Shown here: in pieces, positions 1 through 6,687 of the stretch | Layout of the letters: every line of letters starts with the position of its first letter | Numbering within the stretch: the stretch's first letter is position 1 | Assembly (NCBI GenBank): GCA_014380105.1 | Contig: JACMKL010000720.1 | Span: forward strand, 1-8,446 | DNA length: 8,446 bases | Direction: 5' to 3' | Source of the DNA: Candidatus Melainabacteria bacterium | GTDB lineage: Bacteria > Cyanobacteriota > Vampirovibrionia > Obscuribacterales > Obscuribacteraceae | Made by a program: the position numbers and the translations under genes | The notes under the pieces: model-generated | Databases searched by the model: none | Told to the model about the DNA's origin: nothing | The model's input: only the letters and a program-made list of their open reading frames with translations

Positions 1-3000
1 AACATGCCATCCAGCGCACCAAGCTTCGCTTGCTGCATTGCCTTTTCCATGGTCATGCCCTTACCTTCAATGGCAGCCATCAAAGCAGGTCGCATCACTG
101 CACCACCGGTGGCACTAGCAGCAATTAAGGCAGAAGCTTGTCCAATAGTAAGAGTGCTCAGTCCGCCAGTCACTGGTATTGAGGCGATAGCAGCCGCGAT
201 CACCGCGGTTTGAACAGCTACTTCAGCTAAGCGCTCTTTCGATTCGCCATTTTGCTTAACAGCTTCTGTGTAATATTGATCAAGCGCAGCCTGAACATTC
301 GGCGGCAATTTCTCACGATTTGCTTGATATTGAGTGATAAAATCGCGATTGACTTGTAAGGCGCGTTCCACGTTGAGAAGAGTACCATCAGGTGTGAAGC
401 CAGATTTGTCTAATCCCGCAACGCGGTCAAAGTAATTTTGCAAAGGATCCGAAGCACGGCTTCTCAACAAGTCCTGGAAAGTCTCAGCACTCTCGTGTGG
501 GACTTTCGCCAAAAAGTCTTTATCGAGTGAAGTGCTGTACTTACTGCTGTACTCTGATTTTAATTGTTCCTTCTGCGTGAAATTCAAGTCACCGAATTTC
601 TTTGCAAAGTCCTGATAGTTTCCACCATCTAAAACGAACTGACGCGCTTCATCAGCGAGAGTCGGTTTCCAATTCTGTGACGCTAATTTCTCTAGAACCT
701 GCTTGTTCTCCGCAGATACTCCATCACGAGCAACCGCACTAGCAATCAAAGCCTTGTTGAAATCTTGACCGTATTTGCGCTGAACATCAGCCATAAATTG
801 AGTGCGTTCTGCATCTGACATCGCTGCAACTTTGGCTGTAAATTCTTTATGGCTGCCACCATCACCAATCAGGTATGACTGGAAGTCATCTGCGAGATTC
901 GGCTTCCCGCCCTGAGCAATCACGTTGTCCAACACTTTCTGTTGATCAGGTGAAATCAGTCCTCGAATGCGATCACGCTCATCTTTCGGAAGCGCAGCGA
1001 TGTCATCGTAGAGGCCCTTAAATCCTTCGCCGAGAGTGCCCCCACCAGTGGATATTTTGACGCCAATTCCAATCGGCTCACCTCGCAGTAGTGCGCGATA
1101 ACCGGATTCTGTTGCGCCACTGCGAAGCAAACCGGTCAATGCCACATTCTCTGGAGTTGGATTAGCACCATACATAGTGCCAAGATCTAAATTATCTTGA
1201 ATTGCTTTTGCTCTGGCAAGTAAAGCAGAGTCTTTCATAAGAGTCTCTACGGCAGCCATTCGCTTGCCCGGATCATCAAGTTTGCCGTCTACGACATCTT
1301 TGGCAAAGGTGTCTAAGGCGTACAGCTTGGGTGGCTGACCGGTTTTCTCAACCTGGCTCAATAATGATTTCGAAAGTAACAGTGCTGCAGCATCTTTGTC
1401 CGCTCCAGCAAACTCTCCAAGAGCGGCTTGGGTTTGTTGGCGAAGTTCTGGATTAGCCTTGTATGCTGCGGCATCAGCCGGAGTCATTGAAGCAACCGAC
1501 TTGGCGAGCGCGATTCGGCTATCTTCGGTATTGTCGCTATTATCTTTTACAACATCGGCAAAGCTGCGTTTAACTGACTGCGAGTCTTCGTAAGTTTTGA
1601 CACCAGCTTTCGCATCTAGCAAAGCAAAAAGACGTTTTTGTTCTTCTGATCCGGCTTCTGTATAAGTCCCAATTGAAGCCTTCAAATCTTTCATGTATGG
1701 ACTTTCTGCGCCTTTGGCAGTTGGTCGAATCAGCTCCCAATTTTCGCGAGTCATATTCTCGACACTCGCCATCATTTTCTGTGTTGAATGACCACCGCCA
1801 AATCCGAACATATTGGCTTCAGTATGCAACTCTGCCATTTCTGTGATTTGAGTTTTCTTGCCATTGGCTAGCTGATCCGCGTAGATGGCTTGTTGTCGTG
1901 GATTACCATTTGCTTTAAAAGCATCATCTAGTTTTTTATAAAATTCCATCTGACCAATTTGCACTTCAGTCAGGTTAGTCAAATCTTGCTTTCCGCTCAG
2001 GCGTTTACCTTCGATGAAATCTTGTCTTTCCTTCGGCGTCGCATGAGTGAGGGCAAGCGAAATATTGTCTGGATTATCAAAGAAGCCTGCCAGGGTCTTC
2101 GAATTGCCTGTCACGATAGTGCCAATTGAGATGCGCCCTTCAGAAACAAAATCGGCAGCTATTCTCTTTTGTGTTTCGCTAGTTCGAGCATTTGCTCCAA
2201 AAGCTTTATCGAATTCTGGAGCAAATTCAGAATTTGTTTTAAGTGCCTTTCGCGCTTCGACAGCGCTTTGCGAAGGGCCGCCCAACACATCCGACAACTG
2301 ACCGAGATAGCGATCAGCCTGCTGCCGATTAAGTGGCGTTGAATTGTAGTCTTTCAAAAGTGATGTAGCTGCAGCCTGAATATCTGCAGAAGTCCTGGCG
2401 TCCGAGCCCTTGGAATAGAAGTCTTTCACTAACGCTTTGTCAGTCGGATTCAAACTTCCCGATGCGATTGCTTGATCAAAACTACCGTATTCCTTGCCAT
2501 AACGTTTGTCCCAATCAGCCTTAACTTCTGTCAATTGTTTGGAATCTAGAGGTCCCAAAGCAGCTCGCAGCATGCGTCCGGCAGTTTCGCGCTCGGTTAT
2601 GCCGCTGTCCCAACCGGAAACTTTTGCTACTTCAAGTGCTTGAGCAATGTTTCCGACAATATTGGTTTTTCCATCTTTGCGATCTAGCAGTGCTTCAAGC
2701 TCTCTAAAACGCTCGTCTTTTCCAAAAGCAGTTTCAAGGTCTTTGCGCAGAGTGGGATACATTGCCTCCAGGCGCTTGGTCCCGGATTCGTTCATGGGAG
2801 AGAGAAGATTTTTGGCTGCGTTGAAATCAGCACCGTAAATATATCCGACAGTGAGTGCGCCAGACAATTCTGTGGCGGTAGTTTTTATGGCGGCGTCGGT
2901 CAATGCCGGCTTTCCAGCTTCAGTTAATAAAACCGGCGGCAAGTCTGCCACGGCAGCCGAGGTCGCGGCTTGCTCGACAGGCACTTGATTGCGGGACAAG

Positions 3001-3086
3001 TCAGATTCATCGGCAACAGCAGTTGTTTCTGCAGCGACCTTCTTCGGTTTTTCAACTGATTCGACGTTTTCAGTCGCAGCGACCAT
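1..3086 (-). CDS. Very large helical-repeat protein, N-terminal 1028 residues (3' end outside window)
   Basis: One uninterrupted minus-strand frame runs from an ATG at 3086 to the left edge, so the gene is partial. The start is supported by GGAG (3095-3098) eight bases upstream. Residues 1-60 are polar and probably disordered, with no signal peptide. Residues 70-950 are almost entirely amphipathic helix, with recurring units of the kind KADWDKRYGKEYGSFDQAI (189-207), ADVQRKYGQDFNKAL (766-780) and KSEYSSKYSTSLDKDF (843-858). These resemble the helix spacing of annexin repeats, but I see no clear calcium-binding loop and the likeness is weak. Residues 719-780 and 798-858 are a recognisable duplication. 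Residues 956-1006 are a hydrophobic Ala/Gly/Thr stretch, followed by a more polar Lys/Gln/Met segment at the edge. I do not recognise a family. It could be a structural, secreted or toxin-like multidomain protein; the missing C-terminus would decide. Confidence 0.85.
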   Translation of the reverse strand, partial: MVAATENVESVEKPKKVAAETTAVADESDLSRNQVPVEQAATSAAVADLPPVLLTEAGKPALTDAAIKTTATELSGALTVGYIYGADFNAAKNLLSPMNESGTKRLEAMYPTLRKDLETAFGKDERFRELEALLDRKDGKTNIVGNIAQALEVAKVSGWDSGITERETAGRMLRAALGPLDSKQLTEVKADWDKRYGKEYGSFDQAIASGSLNPTDKALVKDFYSKGSDARTSADIQAAATSLLKDYNSTPLNRQQADRYLGQLSDVLGGPSQSAVEARKALKTNSEFAPEFDKAFGANARTSETQKRIAADFVSEGRISIGTIVTGNSKTLAGFFDNPDNISLALTHATPKERQDFIEGKRLSGKQDLTNLTEVQIGQMEFYKKLDDAFKANGNPRQQAIYADQLANGKKTQITEMAELHTEANMFGFGGGHSTQKMMASVENMTRENWELIRPTAKGAESPYMKDLKASIGTYTEAGSEEQKRLFALLDAKAGVKTYEDSQSVKRSFADVVKDNSDNTEDSRIALAKSVASMTPADAAAYKANPELRQQTQAALGEFAGADKDAAALLLSKSLLSQVEKTGQPPKLYALDTFAKDVVDGKLDDPGKRMAAVETLMKDSALLARAKAIQDNLDLGTMYGANPTPENVALTGLLRSGATESGYRALLRGEPIGIGVKISTGGGTLGEGFKGLYDDIAALPKDERDRIRGLISPDQQKVLDNVIAQGGKPNLADDFQSYLIGDGGSHKEFTAKVAAMSDAERTQFMADVQRKYGQDFNKALIASAVARDGVSAENKQVLEKLASQNWKPTLADEARQFVLDGGNYQDFAKKFGDLNFTQKEQLKSEYSSKYSTSLDKDFLAKVPHESAETFQDLLRSRASDPLQNYFDRVAGLDKSGFTPDGTLLNVERALQVNRDFITQYQANREKLPPNVQAALDQYYTEAVKQNGESKERLAEVAVQTAVIAAAIASIPVTGGLSTLTIGQASALIAASATGGAVMRPALMAAIEGKGMTMEKAMQQAKLGALDGM
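513..932 (-). repeat. Internal tandem duplication in the large protein (79-residue period)
   Basis: Residues 719-780 and 798-858 align by eye with one gap: both have L-x5-Q-x2-KPxLAD near the start, then G, F and K, and finally KY-x4-K. I count about 14 identities in 61 positions, with conservative changes in many others. The DNA is diverged, so this is an old protein-level repeat and not a recent DNA duplication. It supports a modular helical-repeat architecture for the whole protein. Confidence 0.6.
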
Positions 3087-3226
3087 AGTAACGGCTCCGA
3101 ATGGAAAGGGAGCTAACGATTAATTGAGGGTTGCCCAGGGAAAGGGCACCGTAATTATGCAAAACCGACCGTGAAAAGAACGTGAAGGTCCAAACACACC
3201 CATCCATATATACCCATTTTTTGCAA
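3087..3226 (-). promoter_or_regulatory. Intergenic leader and putative promoter region of the large protein gene
   Basis: These 140 bases separate the 156-residue gene from the large gene. On the minus strand a CATAAT (3159-3154) could be a -10 element; no good -35 was found at the usual distance. Upstream of it two copies of CGTGAA (plus strand, 3170-3175 and 3181-3186) repeat with an 11-base period, about one helical turn, as regulator half-sites often do. The leader also has a small TGCCC/GGGCA hairpin (plus-strand 3132-3148). A Shine-Dalgarno GGAG lies at 3095-3098. No U-tract terminator for the upstream operon is visible. Confidence 0.35.
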
Positions 3227-3697
3227 TTATCGAAAAATCCCATGAGCCAGTTGCTCGCACAGAGCGTGTACGGCCAGGGGTGCAATCAGGGCTAACATGA
3301 TCAAAATCGTTCCAGCCACAATGCTGGCGACTTCTTCTTTTTTGCCGCGCTGCTCTATGACCGACGAGACAATTATCGCTACACCGAGAGCCAGCCCCAA
3401 AATTTCAAAAGCCTTACCGAGGACATTATCAATGACACGCAAATTATGTTGATTGTTGGCGTCGGCGGTTTCTGATCGACGAATTACAGACAACTGTGCG
3501 CGTACTTCGTCAGCGGTCAAATGATTGCCACCACTGGCAGTGCCAGACGCAGGTTCAGATTGCCGAATTTGGTGTGAAACGTCAGGTGATTTGCGAGCAT
3601 TTTCAGGCTCTTTTGCGTGGGCGCAGAGCGGCAATGCGAACGAATGGCATAACCAGATTAGGGCGAAGGAAGCTGCAATTTTTGAAATCAGTGTCAA
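3227..3697 (-). CDS. Small exported protein with two C-terminal membrane helices, unknown function
   Basis: The 156-residue product begins at a TTG (3697-3695) whose last bases form TTGA with the stop of the upstream hydrolase gene, so translation is probably coupled. This start is needed to give a signal-peptide-like N-terminus: K6, hydrophobic 7-24, and a likely signal peptidase I site after AHA (26-28). A polar, probably disordered linker spans 29-90. Two hydrophobic segments follow at about 94-114 and 126-146, joined by a charged loop EQRGKKEE (115-122). The Cys25 context (LPLC) is not a good lipobox. I do not recognise the family. Its position as third gene after the SpoIIM-like and hydrolase genes suggests an envelope role, possibly as a partner of the hydrolase; that is inference. 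Confidence 0.75.
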   Translation of the reverse strand: MTLISKIAASFALIWLCHSFALPLCAHAKEPENARKSPDVSHQIRQSEPASGTASGGNHLTADEVRAQLSVIRRSETADANNQHNLRVIDNVLGKAFEILGLALGVAIIVSSVIEQRGKKEEVASIVAGTILIMLALIAPLAVHALCEQLAHGIFR

Positions 3698-4776
3698 GGA
3701 TGGCTCTGATTGGCTGCCGCTTTCACTTCCGGCGTAGTGCCAGCGATTGTCTCATCTACGGCACCATCACTTGGTTTGATGATAGTGGCATGAATTGAAC
3801 GACTCAAGCATCTGATCAGTTCATTGGCACGTCGATCGTTGTGTGGACGCTCAACTTGTACAGCAACCAAATAGCGTTTTCCATCTTTGGAAGTTACTAA
3901 GCCAACATCACCAACCATTTTGCCGATATCACCGGTCTTGTGGAAAATTTTGTCTCCAGGGTTGAGGCCTTGTGGAAGGAGAGTTTTGATACGTGTGCGA
4001 TGCATTATCGAATACATCCACTCTCTGCTCTTTTCAGAAATCAACTCACCCCGTTCGATCCGTCCCATCATGAAGCAGAGATCGAATGGGCTTGTCGTGT
4101 TCGTGCCCTCAAGGTCGGCAAGCATATTATTCAAGCGAGTGTGTTTGAGACCCCAGCCATCATATTGCTTGTTCAACTTTTTCAATCCGCCCAGGCGGTC
4201 GATCAAAAGATTGGTGGCAGTATTATCAGAGATGATTATCATCAACTCGGCAGCTTCTTTCAGAGTGATTTTCGAGTCAACTGGTCGCCACTGCAAATAG
4301 CCAGAACCACCAGTAATCAAATCTTTGCGAATCACCAATTTTTCGTCTAATTTGACCGACTTACGATCGAGAGCAGCCAACATGCTGACAAGAACAGGCA
4401 CTTTGATCATGCTGGCAGCCATATAAGGTCCACGCGCATCCATCTCGGCATAGCGACCAGTCTTCGGTTCGACCACGAACACACCGGTGCGTAATTTCTT
4501 TTTATCGCTGGATTTTCTAAGGGTTTCTTCCAGAGAAGTCAAACGCTGTGTTAGCGGAAAAGGTTCCGGTATCACCTCCACTGGTGTCACATGCGGAACA
4601 GCGACTGTCTTTCCGTGCGGAATCAAACTCGAAATCATCACCGATGCAAATGCGGACAGAAACATATACAAAAGCAATCGCTGCCCTGGTGGCAATTTTT
4701 TCTGATTAAACTTAACCTTTCTAACAACCAGCTTGGGCGCCTGTTTAGGCGTGTCGACAGCGGCTACTGGATTCAT
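3694..4776 (-). CDS. Membrane-anchored class A beta-lactamase-fold serine hydrolase
   Basis: This is a 360-residue protein of the serine beta-lactamase/penicillin-binding superfamily. Residues 1-33 form a basic cytoplasmic tail, 34-52 a single membrane anchor, and about 75-330 the catalytic domain outside the membrane. Catalytic motifs are in order: S122-M-I-K125 (SxxK), S183-D-N185 (SDN) and K280-T-G282 (KTG). The segment after GWGLKHTRLNN (207-217) goes quickly to LADLEGTNTTSP (219-230), so the omega loop is short and the Glu166 used by class A enzymes for deacylation is not obvious. This favours action on peptidoglycan peptides or weak turnover of beta-lactams, rather than a resistance enzyme. 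The start is ATG, with GGAG 13 bases upstream, which is a long spacing. It lies 70 bases after spoIIM and overlaps the next gene by four bases, indicating one operon. Confidence 0.88.
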   Translation of the reverse strand: MNPVAAVDTPKQAPKLVVRKVKFNQKKLPPGQRLLLYMFLSAFASVMISSLIPHGKTVAVPHVTPVEVIPEPFPLTQRLTSLEETLRKSSDKKKLRTGVFVVEPKTGRYAEMDARGPYMAASMIKVPVLVSMLAALDRKSVKLDEKLVIRKDLITGGSGYLQWRPVDSKITLKEAAELMIIISDNTATNLLIDRLGGLKKLNKQYDGWGLKHTRLNNMLADLEGTNTTSPFDLCFMMGRIERGELISEKSREWMYSIMHRTRIKTLLPQGLNPGDKIFHKTGDIGKMVGDVGLVTSKDGKRYLVAVQVERPHNDRRANELIRCLSRSIHATIIKPSDGAVDETIAGTTPEVKAAANQSHP

Positions 4777-4796
4777 GCGCTTACGATCACTCCGTC

Positions 4797-4837
4797 GTTT
4801 AAAAGGTATCCATCAAATGCGATACCACTATTTTAAC
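4797..4837 (-). repeat. Imperfect inverted repeat (hairpin) between the SpoIIM-like and hydrolase genes
   Basis: On the transcript strand GGTATC (4826-4821) pairs with GATACC (4810-4805), inner CAT pairs with ATG around a TTG loop with one bulged G, and outer GTTAAAA (4837-4831) can pair with TTTTAAAC (4804-4797) with a small bulge. The inner stem is followed by TTTT. It sits inside the 70-base gap just before the hydrolase Shine-Dalgarno (4790-4793). It may be a weak terminator/attenuator or an mRNA processing or stability element that sets hydrolase expression apart from the upstream gene. Confidence 0.5.
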
Positions 4838-4846
4838 GACAAGTTA

Positions 4847-5851
4847 TCAATTTTGATTACTAGATTTGACAGATTCTTCGATATTTTTTCTTGGAGCGAA
4901 AAGATACAGCATCAACAAAACCAGCGTAGCCAGGCTGACAGCGAACTTTGTCTCCGAATTAATATCTGTGCGAGGAGAAATAAATCCTTCAATTAATCCT
5001 GCCACCAGCAGCAGAGGCACACATCCACCAAACAATCCACCGGCATCTCGTGCCACCATCTTAAAAGCATCCAATCGCTTGTACCGACCGGGAAATAGAA
5101 GGGACTTTCCGAGCAGAAGCCCTGCGCCGCCGCTGATAAATATGGCTGTCAGCTCAAGAACTCCATGTGGTGCCATAAATGCCACCAGCCGGTCTAGCAT
5201 GCCGTTGACATTGCACAAACCAAGCACCGTGCCAATGCCGAGACCATTATTGAAAAGAATAAATACGGTTCCAAAACCGAAAGTGATACCAAAAACAAAC
5301 GCCAGGATTGCCACTCGAATATTATTGGTAGCTATCATGCTGGATGCAGTCTGGCTATATCCCTGCACAGAATCAGTCCACATCTTCTTGTTTTCGATCA
5401 TACTCCACATCTCCTCGCTGACGAGAGGATGACCCTTTGCCACCTCGAGCTGAGCAAAATGTGGATCGTGCACTGTCAGTGCATATGCCATCACCCCAGG
5501 TGCAACCGCAAAAACAAATGCAGCCGCAATATAGAGTATTTTGGTGCGAACTAAATGGGGAAAGGTATACCAGAGGAAGCGCCCGAGTTCCGCCCAGCGA
5601 TTTCTGGGGGTTTGATAAACTTGGTTGTGTGCCTTCACTACCAGATTATTCAAGTAAACCTGAACATCCTGACCAAGCTTAAGCGCCCGCGCTCTTGACA
5701 AATCAGCTGACGTAGAGCGATAAAGACGACCCAGTTCTTGCAGTTCTTGACGATCAAGCTGGTGCATTCCAGCCTTCTCAATTCGTTTGAGAAGAGTGTC
5801 CAGGCTCTCCCAAGAAGGTTTTCGAGCTTTTAGCCAACGCTCAACGTTCAT
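4847..5851 (-). CDS. SpoIIM-like (DUF95) integral membrane protein
   Basis: This 334-residue protein matches the SpoIIM/DUF95 layout. A cytoplasmic helical N-terminus (1-100) contains the typical LGRLYRSTSADLSRAR segment (39-54). Hydrophobic segments lie at about 103-127, 177-212, 223-247, 272-290 and 304-318. The family hallmark APHGVLELTAIFISGGAG (227-244) is intact, as is the NNGLGIG turn (201-207). In Bacillus, SpoIIM acts with SpoIID and SpoIIP in engulfment, but DUF95 proteins are common in bacteria that do not sporulate, and nothing here suggests sporulation. It is the first gene of a minus-strand operon and is head-to-head with an RDD gene, a frequent neighbour of this family. No Shine-Dalgarno is visible close to the ATG (only AGGACC about 20 bases upstream). 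Its role is probably in envelope organisation or transport; the exact function is unknown. Confidence 0.88.
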   Translation of the reverse strand: MNVERWLKARKPSWESLDTLLKRIEKAGMHQLDRQELQELGRLYRSTSADLSRARALKLGQDVQVYLNNLVVKAHNQVYQTPRNRWAELGRFLWYTFPHLVRTKILYIAAAFVFAVAPGVMAYALTVHDPHFAQLEVAKGHPLVSEEMWSMIENKKMWTDSVQGYSQTASSMIATNNIRVAILAFVFGITFGFGTVFILFNNGLGIGTVLGLCNVNGMLDRLVAFMAPHGVLELTAIFISGGAGLLLGKSLLFPGRYKRLDAFKMVARDAGGLFGGCVPLLLVAGLIEGFISPRTDINSETKFAVSLATLVLLMLYLFAPRKNIEESVKSSNQN

Positions 5852-5907
5852 TTAAATAACGCATAATGGTCACGGGTCCTTTCCAACAACAGGCGCAAAT
5901 TCACAAA
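5852..5907. promoter_or_regulatory. Compact divergent promoter region between SpoIIM-like and RDD genes
   Basis: The two divergent genes are separated by 56 bases if RDD starts at 5908, and by only 14 if it starts at 5866. The sequence CATAATG (5862-5868) reads CATAAT on the plus strand and CATTAT on the minus strand, so one AT-rich core could serve as -10 for both directions. TTTAAA (5852-5856 region) is next to it. No convincing -35 is present for either side, so this is only a tentative call. Confidence 0.35.
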
Positions 5908-6687
5908 ATGCACAGCCCCGATTACTCTATCTCTACCCCAGAGAACGTTGACCTACACCTGGAGTTGGCAGGGATGGGCAATCGCATCTTGGCCGGGTTA
6001 ATAGATTCTACAATCAGTCTTATTACCATCGGGTTGATTGCGCTTATGGCGTGGGGCATCTTCACAGTGGTCTCGATGGGACCGTTGCCTGGCAACGTCA
6101 AGGGCATCATCTACGGCTTCATTTTAATGATTGCCATGTTCATCGCCTTTTTCATTCATTTTGGCTATCACATATTTTTCGAAGGCACCTGGCAGGGTCA
6201 AACTCCCGGCAAAAAAGTCGCCCAAATCCGTGTAATCGAACAAAACGGACAACCTGTGACTTGGCCAGCCGTGATTATCCGCAATGTGCTTCGCGTCGTC
6301 GATATGGGCTTGGTTCTAATCGGCGTTCTTTCCATGATGATTGACAAGAATGAGAGGCGCTTCGGAGATCTCGCCGCAGGCACCGTTGTTATTCGAGAAC
6401 GAAGTTCTGAATTACTTACTTCAAGCCAGGACGATCTCAGACTAGAATCGTCCAGCTCAGGCGATTCTTCCAATGTCGACGTCGGCAGAATTACACCACA
6501 AGAATACGAAATTCTGGTGAGCTTTTTGAAACGACGCGATCACATGGCGAAAGCGCAACGACCTGTTGTCGCCGCCAAACTTCAAGAACACTTTAAAGTA
6601 AAACTAGGCGATGTGACTGCCGAAGCAGCGCCGGAAGCTTATCTGGAAGCAATCTATAGATCTTATCGAACTAGAGCGCTGGCCTAG
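5908..6687 (+). CDS. RDD-family integral membrane protein
   Basis: With ATG 5908 the product is 259 residues. I prefer this start because RDD proteins usually begin a few residues before the YSISTPENVDL segment (6-16), and because it leaves room for a promoter. An upstream ATG at 5866 would add 14 residues; neither start has a strong Shine-Dalgarno. RDD features: R26 and D33 at the start of helix 1 (about 28-58), helix 2 (65-90), the conserved GQTPGKK loop (97-103), helix 3 (120-144) and the closing D146 with RRFGDLAAGTVV (150-161). A cytoplasmic tail of about 95 residues is longer than in minimal RDD proteins and is Ser-rich, then helical. Family functions are diverse, including proposed ion exchange; the specific substrate is unknown. 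The divergent SpoIIM-like gene supports a joint membrane role. Its stop overlaps the convergent gene. Confidence 0.9.
   Translation: MHSPDYSISTPENVDLHLELAGMGNRILAGLIDSTISLITIGLIALMAWGIFTVVSMGPLPGNVKGIIYGFILMIAMFIAFFIHFGYHIFFEGTWQGQTPGKKVAQIRVIEQNGQPVTWPAVIIRNVLRVVDMGLVLIGVLSMMIDKNERRFGDLAAGTVVIRERSSELLTSSQDDLRLESSSSGDSSNVDVGRITPQEYEILVSFLKRRDHMAKAQRPVVAAKLQEHFKVKLGDVTAEAAPEAYLEAIYRSYRTRALA

Noticed and set aside
3092..3285. Minus-strand open frame of about 70 codons overlapping the 156-residue gene and the intergenic region
   Set aside because: Cys/Trp-rich translation, no ribosome binding site noted, and it covers the large gene's leader; probably non-coding.
3692..3697. TTGACA on the minus strand as a -35 box
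   Set aside because: No -10 hexamer lies 16-18 bases downstream; the bases are explained as stop and start codons.
3227..3697. VirB2/TrbC-type pilin, because of signal peptide plus two helices with a basic loop
   Set aside because: Only the topology is similar; the long polar linker is unusual and no type IV secretion gene is nearby.
3887..4350. Two plus-strand open frames opposite the hydrolase
   Set aside because: Both are antisense to the SDN/KTG-bearing hydrolase and show no protein-like features.
3694..4776. Antibiotic-resistance beta-lactamase
   Set aside because: The omega loop is short without evident Glu166, the protein is membrane-anchored, and it sits in a chromosomal-type envelope operon with no mobile element.
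4866..5432. Long plus-strand open frame (188 codons) opposite the SpoIIM-like gene
   Set aside because: It is antisense to a gene with clear family motifs; its translation is Arg/Ser/Pro-rich and has no recognisable domain.
4847..5851. Evidence for sporulation
   Set aside because: DUF95 proteins are widespread outside spore formers and no other sporulation gene is present.
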